Source: Proteus vulgaris
Lineage (GTDB): Bacteria > Pseudomonadota > Gammaproteobacteria > Enterobacterales > Enterobacteriaceae
Reading direction: 5' to 3'
DNA length: 64,000 nucleotides
Assembly: GCF_011045815.1 (NCBI RefSeq)
Contig: NZ_CP047346.1
Span: 1 to 64,000 of the forward strand
Shown: positions 35,568 through 44,984 of the stretch, one piece after another
Numbering within the stretch: the stretch's first letter is position 1
Layout of the letters: each line of letters starts with the position of its first letter
Notes under the pieces: generated by a model
Told to the model about the DNA's origin: nothing
The model's input: only the letters and a program-made list of their open reading frames with translations
The model's database searches: none
Program-made: the position numbers and the translations under genes

Positions 35568-35795
35568 ATGGCACTTAAAAAAGTTAACGAATCAGCAAAT
35601 TCACAGAAAATGAAATTCGGTGAAAACAGAGACTTAGATAAAATTCTTGATAAAAGTACAAAAACCAAACGCATTAATGTAGATCTTGACGAAGATACTC
35701 AAATTCGATTCAAAGCTGCATGTGTCAAACGAAACACCACAATGAAAGATGTAATATCAGATTATGTTCATCAGTGGCTAAAGGAAAATGAATAG
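35568..35795 (+). CDS. ParG-like ribbon-helix-helix partition protein
   Basis: 75 residues. A flexible basic N-terminus is followed by a ribbon-helix-helix fold: KRINVDLDEDTQIRFKAACV and NTTMKDVISDYVHQWL. Size, fold and position after parA match ParG, the centromere-binding partner and repressor in parFG systems. Binding to the ACAC repeats is inferred. Confidence 0.82.
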   Translation: MALKKVNESANSQKMKFGENRDLDKILDKSTKTKRINVDLDEDTQIRFKAACVKRNTTMKDVISDYVHQWLKENE

Positions 35796-35892
35796 GTAGT
35801 GGTTTTATAGGGATGATATTTCATCCCTTTTTATTGTACTTTTATCTCAATTTCACTAGGTAACATTCAAAACAAAAGTGCCTCATGCTCAA

Positions 35893-36261
35893 TTATTCGA
35901 GCCAATCTGGTAGTTTTGGCAATAGTTGTTTTTTCCACGGCTCTTGCTCTCCAAGATCCCAAACTTCAGTGTTGTATGTCCCTGTTCCACCAAAATCAAA
36001 GCATGGTCGTAACTGCGATATGTAGCAGTATGCGAGAAAGCCGTTCTCTCTCTTGCGTACCAATTCAGTCCAACCGACCGCGTATACATCTTGCAGATAT
36101 CCTTCCCAAGCAAACAGTACACCGGTATTGCTCCAATGTTCTAACTCAGGATAAAACTTTCTTATTTCCTTTATAAAATCAATCACGTCACTATTGAATT
36201 CATTATCTGGACATGGATTACTGGGGTTCCGTTGGAACGTTTCTTCATTAAAAACAAACAT
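35893..36261 (-). CDS. hypothetical protein
   Basis: 122 residues with many aromatic residues (FAWEGYLQDVYAVGWTELV, RPCFDFGGTGTYNTEVWDL). No signal or membrane segment. It is convergent with the ParG-like gene. I recognise no family; it could be an immunity-type or regulatory protein but nothing shows that. Confidence 0.5.
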   Translation of the reverse strand: MFVFNEETFQRNPSNPCPDNEFNSDVIDFIKEIRKFYPELEHWSNTGVLFAWEGYLQDVYAVGWTELVRKRENGFLAYCYISQLRPCFDFGGTGTYNTEVWDLGEQEPWKKQLLPKLPDWLE

Positions 36262-36369
36262 GCTCCGGTCCTCTACTTTAACTGGTAGTGTTTTTGCTTT
36301 TTATTATTGTACCTGTGATTTAATTCTTCACTTAGATTTTAGATTGATTACCTATAAAGCCTAAAATAT

Positions 36370-36475
36370 TTTTATATGTGCGTACACACATTAACACATA
36401 TGTGTATATGTGACGAATCACACACAAATACACAAATACACATTAACACATATACACATGGGTGTTTATGTGTAT
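36370..36475. repeat. ACAC/TGTG repeat block 3
   Basis: ATGTGCGTACACACATTAAC, ACACATATGTGTATATGTG, ACAAATACACAAATACACA and related units in a 105-bp block. It is the densest of the three blocks and lies about 600 bp beyond the ParG-like gene. It may be the main centromere or replication iterons; no rep gene is recognised nearby. Confidence 0.65.
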
Positions 36476-36529
36476 AATTAGTTTTGCCATACGTTATATG
36501 ATTATAATAAGTACCAACACTAGGGTTAT

Positions 36530-36555
36530 AACGCCACATTGTGGCGTTTTTTTTT
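36530..36555 (+). terminator. intrinsic terminator
   Basis: Perfect 8-bp stem AACGCCAC/GTGGCGTT with a 3-base loop, followed by a run of T. It ends rightward transcription leaving the repeat block and faces the convergent gene at 36611. Confidence 0.85.
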
Positions 36556-36610
36556 GGCTGTCATTTTGGCAGGGCAGAAAAATAGAGGTACAAAGCGCAG
36601 CACATAGCCG

Positions 36611-37003
36611 TCAATATGTCTTGTTTAGCTGTGGCTCGATCTTTGAATTAGCCTTTTCTAGCCAATTCATACTATTAGAACAATCCTTCTCATGACCAAT
36701 GATTGTCAATACCTGTTTATAAGCATCATCATTCAACATGAATTTCAAACTATTCAAATAGCCATATAATGGGTCCCTAATTATCACATCATCTGCCGTG
36801 ACTGATTGTGCACATGCCCGATAGCGGATATCTTTAATGTTTTGTACAACACTCATACAAGCTGGACAGTTGGCTTTGTATTTCTCTAAATCAGAATATC
36901 GCTGTCCTTCAATCCCTTCCATTGCAGAATAACTATTACCCAACGCTGGCACTGAGATCAGCGTAGTTATCAGAATGAAAGGCAAGGATATTGTCAGTTT
37001 CAT
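36611..37003 (-). CDS. exported protein with Cys motif
   Basis: 130 residues with a signal peptide (LPFILITTLISVPALGNS). The mature part has CPACMSV and further Cys residues, suggesting disulphides or metal binding. It follows the hypothetical gene at 37013 with a 9-bp gap, in the ssb cluster. Function unknown. Confidence 0.55.
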   Translation of the reverse strand: MKLTISLPFILITTLISVPALGNSYSAMEGIEGQRYSDLEKYKANCPACMSVVQNIKDIRYRACAQSVTADDVIIRDPLYGYLNSLKFMLNDDAYKQVLTIIGHEKDCSNSMNWLEKANSKIEPQLNKTY

Positions 37004-37012
37004 TTTGGATTC

Positions 37013-37435
37013 TTAGTTTAGGTTGTTCTGCTGTTCACATAGCAGTTGCAACTCAGTCCATACCTCATTTTCCGAGGCTTTTAAAACCTCATCCAACTGA
37101 TCTGGTGTCGTTGCTTCTAATACGGCTTGTCTATTCTCACCACTTAACTTACCGGACATGATTTGTACACCAGACATGATCATAGAGTGATATAAGTTCT
37201 GACGTTCCTTTTCATCTGATGAAAATATGCTATCCAGCATCTCCAAAACCCCGTTATAGCGCAAAATTTCACTTTCACTGCACTGTGACGTATTCATTAG
37301 GTGTTTGAGCTCGTGTAGCTTCTCACGCGCTTTAAATAGGGCATAGTTTAGAACTGTTTGATCTCGTTTCATTTCTGCCATCACATAATTAGGATTTTGA
37401 ACGTTACAATTTGAAATTTGGTCTGCCTTAGCCAT
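37013..37435 (-). CDS. hypothetical helical protein downstream of ssb
   Basis: 140 residues from the ATG at 37435 (MAKADQISNCNV), which overlaps the ssb stop. Helix-rich (LNYALFKAREKLHELKHLM), no signal. Coupled to ssb, so a role in plasmid DNA metabolism is plausible. The longer frame to 37486 is inside ssb and is rejected. Confidence 0.55.
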   Translation of the reverse strand: MAKADQISNCNVQNPNYVMAEMKRDQTVLNYALFKAREKLHELKHLMNTSQCSESEILRYNGVLEMLDSIFSSDEKERQNLYHSMIMSGVQIMSGKLSGENRQAVLEATTPDQLDEVLKASENEVWTELQLLCEQQNNLN

Positions 37436-37772
37436 TCTGCTCTCCTGCATTTGTATTTTTACTATTAGGTAATACTCTAAACACACCTGTCTGGTAATTC
37501 ATTATTATAGAACAGGAATTATTAGTCGGTTGTAGCCTTGCTTCGATGTAAACAAGTTGTCCTTTCTGACCAAAATTAGCTGCTATTTCTGCTATTTTTC
37601 CGTATGCACTAATGTTAAACCAATCTGTTATCGGGTTTCCTTTCGAGTCATGCCGGTTAATTGCAACAGAGAAGTAGGTCATTGCCTCACCGTTACGTTC
37701 TGAATACTTCAGATTATCTTTCGGGGACGAACCTAATCGTGCGATCAGTTGCACCTTGTTAAGTAATTCCAT
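37428..37772 (-). CDS. ssb: single-stranded DNA-binding protein
   Basis: 114 residues of the OB-fold: NKVQLIARLGSSPK, MTYFSVAINR, TDWFNISAYGKIAEIAANFG, and YIEARLQP. Shorter than chromosomal SSB (~175) and without the acidic DDIPF tail, so it probably does not recruit the usual SSB partners. It starts 2 bp after the ParB-like gene. Confidence 0.88.
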   Translation of the reverse strand: MELLNKVQLIARLGSSPKDNLKYSERNGEAMTYFSVAINRHDSKGNPITDWFNISAYGKIAEIAANFGQKGQLVYIEARLQPTNNSCSIIMNYQTGVFRVLPNSKNTNAGEQNG

Positions 37773-37774
37773 AG

Positions 37775-38821
37775 TTAAGCCTGAATAGCTTCAGTGTTGG
37801 ATTCGGTTTTGCTCGGTTCGTTCTCATCATCATTAGATGCGGCGGATTCATCATTCGCAAACTTCTGAAGAACATCATTAAGCAGGGTCACAATTGTTAC
37901 CGGCATTTCGACAGTCACTGTTTCATCATTTTCTTGAATATCAGCAACTTTGTCGTGAATTGTTGTGCGGATTTCACTTAATTGTGAAAACACGGAATGT
38001 ATTTCTTTTTTTGAAAAAGGTACTTTCTTCGCTGAAGGTACAAATTTCCGTGTGACTTTATTTTTGCCGCTGTCAGTCGCCTTCTGCAATCCTGCAATGA
38101 TCACATCATATGCCTCTTGATTAGTTTCTTCACACTCAAGCAGTATTTCTATGGCTAAATCTGAAGTAATCAGGTTCTTTCTGACAAGATCAGTGATTCT
38201 GTAATCTGCTCGGAACAAGCGTAATAATCTGTTGATCGTAACAACACTTGTGTTCGTATATCGTGCAATTTCCTTTTTTTCCCATCCCATACTAAGTAAA
38301 CGATGGAAACCATCAGCTTTTTCTAACGGAGCTAAAGGTTTTCCTTCTGAAGATGTCAGCATATTGACGATCTCAAGTTGCTGACTGCCTGAGAACTCCG
38401 TGACGTATACGCCTTTAATCGTGCATCCTTCTTCCATTGCCATGCGTAGAGCGCAATATCTGTGGTGTCCATCAATAATCTGTAAGCGTGGCAGATTATC
38501 AACCGTTATAACTTTCACAACGATAGGTGGAACATAAACACCTGATACATACGAATTCTTGATTCGTCCAGCATGTTCAGTATCAATCTCCCGAAGATTG
38601 AAACCTTCCTGTACGTACAGTAACTCAACGTTAACGCGATAAATATCACCACGCGAACACACCTTTTCCTCAAAGGCATCAGACATTTTGCGTAATGTTG
38701 AGATATTGTGCGCTTCAGTATTTTTCTTCAGAGTAGGGTAGGGTAGGTCATTGAGAAGTACCTTGCTCATATTCGAATTTTGTTGACTGCTATTCGTTGA
38801 AATTGCTGCGTTAGTATTCAT
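37775..38821 (-). CDS. ParB/RepB/Spo0J-family protein
   Basis: 348 residues. The ParB/sulfiredoxin-like domain has the key motif LQIIDGHHRYCAL near residue 130 and VPPIVVKVI. An HTH follows (WEKKEIARYTNTSVVTINRL). The C-terminus is acidic and low-complexity. It is in a cluster with ssb, far from parA, so it may be a KorB-like regulator or a nuclease-type ParB rather than the partition partner. Confidence 0.85.
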   Translation of the reverse strand: MNTNAAISTNSSQQNSNMSKVLLNDLPYPTLKKNTEAHNISTLRKMSDAFEEKVCSRGDIYRVNVELLYVQEGFNLREIDTEHAGRIKNSYVSGVYVPPIVVKVITVDNLPRLQIIDGHHRYCALRMAMEEGCTIKGVYVTEFSGSQQLEIVNMLTSSEGKPLAPLEKADGFHRLLSMGWEKKEIARYTNTSVVTINRLLRLFRADYRITDLVRKNLITSDLAIEILLECEETNQEAYDVIIAGLQKATDSGKNKVTRKFVPSAKKVPFSKKEIHSVFSQLSEIRTTIHDKVADIQENDETVTVEMPVTIVTLLNDVLQKFANDESAASNDDENEPSKTESNTEAIQA

Positions 38822-39172
38822 AGTCCTCGCCTTGTCATTGTGTAACTAGGTATTATTTTTATTCGACGTAAGGCTATCACACAGGATTTTCTATTTTCCT
38901 TAGTTACATAAGGAAAACGGCATCATTTCGATTTATGTGCATTGCTATCAATTAGTTAAAGGCGAACAACTCCAGAGGGTAAAAGTGTTAAAGATAATCA
39001 TATCAATGACATATCGCAACAATCATAAATTGATAATGATTGTTTCATTATCTTAATAATGTTCAGAAATATGAATATAATTCTAAACGAAAGACGTTCT
39101 CAATTTAGGTATACTGGTTGAAGCAATTGTAGGATTGCGGTGAATCCTGCTGAATACGCTGGTGGATTTCCT
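38822..39172. other. intergenic, no gene seen
   Basis: 350 bp, AT-rich. TGATAATGATTG and TTGATAATGATTGTTTCATT occur near 39030-39050. It should hold the promoter of the parB-ssb cluster. No origin or gene recognised. Confidence 0.4.
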
Positions 39173-40225
39173 CTAAATCTTCACTACGGGAAGATCTGAA
39201 ATTCTCGTAGTGTATGCCGGTGAAAGCATTTCTCGCTTCATGCGCCAGTTTGTGTCCATTCCCTTTCCAGCGAACCATATTTTGCTAACACCTCGATTAT
39301 TTATCTGGTCCAAGGTTTTCATCAATTGTTCACTTCCTTTGTAGGGTTTACTATCAGAAAATAAATTAAGTTGAGTAACTGATGGATCAGAAAAATCAGT
39401 GAGCATGATGCCAGCTTTGTGATATTTAACTCCCGATTTCCAGATGGTCTTTAACAGACGCACTGCTGCATTGATAATGTCTCTTGTATCAGCACTTGGA
39501 TATTCTAACCGTTCAGAACGGTGGTTGTAGTATTGAGGTCCGCTGGCGTAATGGCTGGTTTGGATAAAAACAGAAACAAAGGAACAGACTCGTTTTTCAG
39601 CTCGAAGTTTCTCTGCTGCTCTCTCTGAATACTCGCAGATAGCCTGATGCATATGCTCATAGAGCTCAATTTTTTTTCCAAATGAACGTGAACAAATGAT
39701 TTGCTCTTTAGTTTTTGCTACTTCTTCAAGCTCGATGCAAGATTCACCGTTCAGCTCTCTCACAGTGCGTTCTACAACCACACCGAATGTTTTACGGATC
39801 ATGGTTGTTTCAGCCCTAGCCAAATCAAGCGCTGTAACTATCCCCATAGCATTTAGCCGGTTACTTATTTTTCTACCCACACCCCATACTTCATTAACAG
39901 GCACAAGGGACATGAGCCGTTTCTGGCGTGAAGTAGCACTCAAATCGACTACACCGCCTGTTTTGGTCCATGTTTTAGCAGCATGGTTTGCCAGTTTAGC
40001 CAGTGTTTTAGTTTGAGCAAAACCAACACCGACCGGTACATGAGCTATCTGCAAAATTCGTTGTTGTATCTTGCGACCGTAATCTTCTAATGGAAAGTTT
40101 CTAGACATGCCGGTCATATCTAGATACTGCTCGTCGATACTATACGTTTCTACTCTTGGGGCAAAATCAGATAGTGTGTCCATGACTCGGTTGCTGATGT
40201 CAGCATAAAGTACGTACAGTTGGCT
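39173..40225 (-). pseudogene. umuC: Y-family DNA polymerase (UmuC-like), N-terminus missing
   Basis: About 350 residues: LYADISNRVMDTLSDF, ETYSIDEQYLDMTG with the catalytic SIDE-type acids, VGVGFAQTKTLAKLANHAAK, and the VWGVGRKISNRL HhH region, then the little-finger domain. A complete UmuC has about 70 more residues at the start, including the DVNSFYASCE metal site. Those are absent and only a TTG is available as start. The match stops near 40225. Probably inactive. Confidence 0.8.
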
Positions 40226-40547
40226 AAGAATTCCTGTCAAAGATAGATAAGTAAGCGATTAACCATTACCTTTCATAGGTTGATAGTATCTAATATTAAA
40301 AAAATCACCGAGCTTAATCAGCTGTCTATTTTTAATAGTAAGTATTCATCAACATGTCTAATTTTTACCAATTGGATTACTAAGATGTACTAAGTTTAGT
40401 ACCGAGGGATCGAATGTACAATCTTCACTCAGCACCAACACAATTCACTTTGTCGGGTGGACGACATTTGTTATTAAAAGCCGTCTTCTTGAGAACCCTG
40501 CGTGCAACTTTCACTGTACTAGACTCAAACATTTGATACCCAGTAAC
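40226..40547. other. no gene seen
   Basis: About 320 bp between the umuC remnant and a short gene fragment. AT-rich, with AAGTTTAGTAC and ATGTACTAAGTTTAGTACC near 40384-40402 as the only notable words. It probably holds a recombination scar. Confidence 0.35.
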
Positions 40548-40735
40548 TTATAGAGCAGCCATTACAGGATCATTCCAAGAGTTGCGAGTTAGCCTTTTCG
40601 TTTTAACCAAGTACTCTTGATATTGAGGGGCAAATAGTGTCACTGCACTTCGGATTTTTACATGTTGTTCATTGATACTTGAGTCATCAATAAACGCACA
40701 GAAACTTCTGTGGAAAGATTTTCTGAACCAGAATT
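40548..40735 (-). pseudogene. C-terminal fragment of an unknown protein
   Basis: A frame closed by a TAA upstream and lacking a start reads FWFRKSFHRSFCAFIDDSSI, then NEQHVKIRSAVTLFAPQYQE and RLTRNSWNDPVMAAL, ending at 40548. The amino-acid mix looks like real protein. Family not recognised. Confidence 0.35.
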
Positions 40736-40770
40736 AAGGAGGGATAAGGTATATCACACTTAATTTGACA

Positions 40771-40797
40771 AAAAAGACCAGCACTCAATTGTGCTGG
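40771..40797 (-). terminator. intrinsic terminator of the sulP-usp operon
   Basis: Stem CCAGCAC/GTGCTGG with a 6-base loop. On the minus strand it is followed by TCTTTTTT. It lies 27 bp after the universal stress gene. Confidence 0.85.
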
Positions 40798-40823
40798 ACT
40801 AATAGTACAACCAATAAAATTTC

Positions 40824-41675
40824 TTAGCGAAGAATTACCATTGGTAGTTGAGTACTTTCCATCATTTTAAGTGTATTACTGCCAAGGAAAACCTGTGCCA
40901 GCTTAGAGCGTGAAAATGCGCCCATCACAAGCATTTCAACATCATGACTCGATTTATATTCCATCAATGAATTAAATACATTGCCTTCCAATAAACTCGA
41001 ACATACTTCAAATCCATTCTCTTTCAGCATAGCTTCGGTTTGCTGAAACTTTTCTTGTTGTTTAGGTTGATTGTTTTTCACACTGACAAGATGACATGTC
41101 AAACCATGAAGTAAGCCTCCTTCAATAATAGTTTTCACCGCTTTATCTGCGGTTTCACGCCCATCATAAGCCAACATAAAACTTTTAGGGGCTGCAAACT
41201 CTTTATTGGCAATAACAACAGGAGTATGAACTTGACGAATAATTTGCTCAATGTGAGAGCCCACCACATTGAAATTATCACCATGGCTTTCACCAGAGCG
41301 TCCAATCACAATTAAACGAGCCTCTTCTTCCAGATCATAAATGGCTTCAACGATACCGCTATGTCGTTGCATTTTTTCAATTGTGTGACAACCTTGTGCT
41401 TGCGCTAATTGAGAAGCATGTTCCAGCATCTCTTTACCTAACTCCAAGGCTAATTTGCTTTTTTGTTCATCTAAACTGGCCATTTCAGTTAATAAAGATG
41501 AACGAGCGCCTAAGCCAATAGCACCACTAAGATCTTCGGCTTGGGTTGATGGTGTTTTCTCAATTGCGTGTAACAACAACAATTTTTTATTCAATTTATT
41601 CGATGCCCAAATGCCAGCACGGCAAGTGGAATCAGCATAGATTGAGCCATCAATACAGGTAATTACGTTATTCAT
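40824..41675 (-). CDS. tandem-domain universal stress protein
   Basis: 283 residues from the ATG at 41675, preceded by AAGGAG; a longer frame is not needed. Two UspA domains in tandem. The second carries an ATP-binding-like end VMGAFSRSKLAQVFLGSNT; the first has VIGRSGESHGDNFNVVGSHI. It is 10 bp after the SulP gene, so the two make one operon. Likely a regulator or bicarbonate/sulfate-stress partner of the transporter, by association only. Confidence 0.88.
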   Translation of the reverse strand: MNNVITCIDGSIYADSTCRAGIWASNKLNKKLLLLHAIEKTPSTQAEDLSGAIGLGARSSLLTEMASLDEQKSKLALELGKEMLEHASQLAQAQGCHTIEKMQRHSGIVEAIYDLEEEARLIVIGRSGESHGDNFNVVGSHIEQIIRQVHTPVVIANKEFAAPKSFMLAYDGRETADKAVKTIIEGGLLHGLTCHLVSVKNNQPKQQEKFQQTEAMLKENGFEVCSSLLEGNVFNSLMEYKSSHDVEMLVMGAFSRSKLAQVFLGSNTLKMMESTQLPMVILR

Positions 41676-41685
41676 TACTTTCTCC

Positions 41686-43173
41686 TTAGTGGCCTGCCAT
41701 GAGCTTTTCGACTTCTTTAGGATCATTATGCACACCAAACTTATCAACGATGGTTTCTGTTGCTTCACTCATCCCAATAATTTCAACATCTGTTCCTTCG
41801 CGTCGGAATTTAATCACCACCTTATCAAGTGATGATACTGAAGTAATATCCCAAAAGTGAGCATGAGTGAGATCAATCACAACTTTATTCACCACCTCTT
41901 TAAAATCAAATGATTCAATAAATTGCTCTGATGATGCAAAAAAGACTTGTCCCATAACTTGATAAGTTCGGCTTGCATCTACTGGTGACTCTGTTTTTAC
42001 CACCATAAAACGACCAATTTTATTGGCAAAGAATAACGTCGCTAATAACACCCCGACAAAAACACCAATTGCTAAGTTATGCGTTGCCACAACCACAACA
42101 ACGGTCGTTATCATCACAATATTTGTTGATAATGGGTGCTTTTTAAGATCTCTAATTGAACTCCAAGAAAAGGTACCAATTGCTACCATAATCATTACTG
42201 CAACTAACGCTGCCATCGGGATTTGCTTAAGCCATTCATCTAGAAAAACTACCATGATGATAAGATAAATACCGGAGCTTAAGGTGGATAATCGTCCACG
42301 TCCGCCAGATTTAATATTAATAATTGACTGGCCAATCATGGCACAACCAGCCATACCGCCCATTAAGCCTGCACCAATGTTAGCAATACCTTGTCCCTTA
42401 CACTCTTGATTACGATTACTTTTGGTATCCGTAAGGTCATCCACAATCGTGGCGGTCATCATTGATTCCAACAGACCAACCATAGCGAGGCCCAATGAAT
42501 AAGGTAAAATAATGAATAAAGTTTCAAGATTAAGTGGAACTTCTGGCCATAAGAAAATAGGCAGCGTATCGGGAAGTTGCCCCATATCACCAACAGTTCG
42601 TATATCCATTCCAGAGACGCTTGCTACAATTGTCAAAACGATGATGCAAATCAAAGGAGATGGGATCGCTTTACCGATAGCAGGAACATATGGGAATAAA
42701 TAAACAATTCCTAACCCTGCTGCTGTCATCGCGTAAACATGCCAAGTTACATTGGTTAACTCGGGCAATTGAGCCATAAAGATAAGAATTGCTAATGCAT
42801 TAACAAACCCCGTCACGACAGAGCGTGATACAAAACGCATTAAGCTGCCGAGTTTTAAATATCCGGCTATGATTTGGAATACCCCTGTTAACATAGTTGC
42901 CGCTAACAAATACTCTAAACCGTGGTCTTTAACCAAAGTGACCATAAGTAACGCCATCGCACCCGTTGCAGCCGAAATCATTCCGGGGCGGCCACCCACA
43001 ATAGAGATAATGAAAGTGATACAAAAAGAAGCGTAAAGACCAACTTTAGGGTCAACACCTGCAATAATAGAAAAAGCAATAGCTTCTGGGATCAGAGCTA
43101 AAGCCACAACAATACCCGCGAGCAAATCGCCACGAACATTCGAAAACCATTCAAGTTTTATTTTTTCTAACAT
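41686..43173 (-). CDS. SulP-family anion transporter with STAS domain
   Basis: 495 residues from MLEKIKLEW at 43173. Family motif PEAIAFSIIAGVDPKVGLYA in the first helices, about a dozen membrane segments, and a C-terminal STAS domain (~400-495: VVIDLTHAHFWDITSVSSLD). Members carry sulfate, bicarbonate or other anions. Its pairing with a universal stress protein recurs on resistance plasmids and islands; substrate here unknown. Confidence 0.9.
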   Translation of the reverse strand: MLEKIKLEWFSNVRGDLLAGIVVALALIPEAIAFSIIAGVDPKVGLYASFCITFIISIVGGRPGMISAATGAMALLMVTLVKDHGLEYLLAATMLTGVFQIIAGYLKLGSLMRFVSRSVVTGFVNALAILIFMAQLPELTNVTWHVYAMTAAGLGIVYLFPYVPAIGKAIPSPLICIIVLTIVASVSGMDIRTVGDMGQLPDTLPIFLWPEVPLNLETLFIILPYSLGLAMVGLLESMMTATIVDDLTDTKSNRNQECKGQGIANIGAGLMGGMAGCAMIGQSIINIKSGGRGRLSTLSSGIYLIIMVVFLDEWLKQIPMAALVAVMIMVAIGTFSWSSIRDLKKHPLSTNIVMITTVVVVVATHNLAIGVFVGVLLATLFFANKIGRFMVVKTESPVDASRTYQVMGQVFFASSEQFIESFDFKEVVNKVVIDLTHAHFWDITSVSSLDKVVIKFRREGTDVEIIGMSEATETIVDKFGVHNDPKEVEKLMAGH

Positions 43174-43528
43174 GAAAATCCTATCATAAAAGAAAGCGAC
43201 ATCGATGCACACAAGATCCTATAGGCAGATTTAGCCTAAGATAATTTAGTGAACGCACTATGCTGCTTTGAAATTGTATTTAATGAAATTAATAGAATAA
43301 ATGGTACTAAGGTACCTGCCGGCAAACGGCATAATAGTCACGCAAAATGGTGACAATTTTGAAGAAAGAGGTGGGTAGCCTAAGGCGGCGTAATATGCAA
43401 CTTACAATCCTTTTAAAATTAATAATGTGTGAATTGTTACACGAATATCACAAAAGGTCTATATGGTAAGAACAAAAAAGAAACGGTTTTTCACTTCATC
43501 ATTAGATGAATTAATCTTTAACACTCTT
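43174..43528. other. intergenic, no gene seen
   Basis: 355 bp between two leftward genes. GGTACTAAGGTACC at 43300-43313 is a small palindrome and CCTGCCGGCAAACGGCAT follows. Likely the sulP promoter region. Confidence 0.4.
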
Positions 43529-44755
43529 TTAGTCACTATGACACTGTTTATCTTTAAAGGACTGATAAGCAGGTATAAGAAGTAATAATCCGATCATAGT
43601 TAGGCCGCTAAACAAACCAAATAGAGTGGAAGCTGTCCAGCCTTTTTCAATAAATATCCCAAATATCCATGGGGCAGCTGCTGTAGAAAAGATCATCATT
43701 GAGGTCACCATAGAGCGGATTGCTCCAATATGCTGAGTCCCATAAATCTCTACCCATAATGCACTAATAACAGGACTGGAACTACCAATGCCTAGACCAA
43801 ATAAGGACATAAATAGAGGTGCAGCCCAGTAATTATCCAATAACGTTAAGACTAATAAACCGGCAATTAAAGGTAATGGAAGAAATGGTAATAAAGATTT
43901 AGCTTGAAAACGATCAATCAAAGAGCCAGAGACCATAGAACTTGCCCAATGTAAAAAACCATATGCAACGAAACTACTCGCTAATAAACTTGCAGGCCAT
44001 CCCTTTTGTTCCAGTAAGTAATTTTGTTGAATAAATACGGCCGTCACAATAAATGGAGCGGATAAAACGGCAGGAATAATCGACCAAAATCGCCAATCTT
44101 TCACGACATCTCTACGCCCTTGCTCTTGTGTTTTTGTGCTTTTGGGTTCCAAAGGTTTTTTCTTATCAGATGTATTCGACTTTTTTAATAAAGTTAAAGC
44201 CATTGGTAAATAAATAATCATGACTATCAATGCCAACATCAACCAACTCCACCTCCAACCAAGCAAAGCGATAGTCGTCATTAAAATTATGGGAAGCACC
44301 ATTTCACCGAAGGCAACTCCGCTAGCAGAAAGGCTAAGCGCTTTCCCCCTTTGGTGAGTGTAAACTCGAAGCATGGTTGTTTGCGCGGTATGTGGAAAGA
44401 GTCCTTGTCCAGCGAGCCTCAGTCCCCAAAATGCAAAAAATAACATCCACACAGTTTGAATGTTCGCCATTAATAAACAGGAAACACAAAGTAAAAATGA
44501 CACGACAATAACCACTTTATGCAAAGCCCAACGGTCAACAAGGCCGCCAACCATAAAAATGACGGCACTACTGCACAACGTGGCAATGGCATAAATGAAA
44601 CCATAGTCCTCAGCAGAAATGTTAAGTGATTGTTGAATATCTGCGCCATACCAACTCAAAAAAAATGATTGGCCAATATTACCGATAAAAACAGTAATAA
44701 AGCCAAAGCTTAAAAGCGGCCATTCTTGGCTCATAAAACGAAAATAACTACTCAA
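43529..44755 (-). CDS. major facilitator superfamily transporter
   Basis: 408 residues with 12 predicted membrane segments. The loop 2-3 motif reads GGLVDRWALHK, and the second half repeats GSLIDRFQAKS. A charged central loop (KKSNTSDKKKPLEPKSTKTQ) separates the halves. Family sure, substrate unknown. It lies between the sulP operon and Tn10-derived DNA. Confidence 0.85.
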   Translation of the reverse strand: MSSYFRFMSQEWPLLSFGFITVFIGNIGQSFFLSWYGADIQQSLNISAEDYGFIYAIATLCSSAVIFMVGGLVDRWALHKVVIVVSFLLCVSCLLMANIQTVWMLFFAFWGLRLAGQGLFPHTAQTTMLRVYTHQRGKALSLSASGVAFGEMVLPIILMTTIALLGWRWSWLMLALIVMIIYLPMALTLLKKSNTSDKKKPLEPKSTKTQEQGRRDVVKDWRFWSIIPAVLSAPFIVTAVFIQQNYLLEQKGWPASLLASSFVAYGFLHWASSMVSGSLIDRFQAKSLLPFLPLPLIAGLLVLTLLDNYWAAPLFMSLFGLGIGSSSPVISALWVEIYGTQHIGAIRSMVTSMMIFSTAAAPWIFGIFIEKGWTASTLFGLFSGLTMIGLLLLIPAYQSFKDKQCHSD

Positions 44756-44792
44756 AAATCACTCCAATAATCAATTGATTGGAAAACAACAA

Positions 44793-44984
44793 TCATACGT
44801 TTTCTAGAAATAAGATACCTTTTTCCAATCCCTGTCGATACCCTAATTCTAGTTTTCCTTTAGATCGAGTAAAACGAGAAACAGGGAATGAAGGTGGGGG
44901 GGCAATCACATTAATTTTGCAATCTTTAGGAGGAGCTTGAATAAAGTCTAACGCTTGATTATACATTTCATGACGCTTAAGCAT
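44793..44984 (-). pseudogene. patatin-like phospholipase, C-terminal remnant
   Basis: 63 codons: [34 protein letters not shown] and LELGYRQGLEKG, which match the end of YjjU-type patatin proteins. The catalytic Ser and Asp motifs are missing. It overlaps the start of jemC on the opposite strand. Confidence 0.6.

Noticed and set aside
34640..36475. CRISPR-like array from the short repeats
   Set aside because: Units are 7-13 bp, irregular and inverted as well as direct, with no spacers or cas genes; partition repeats fit better.
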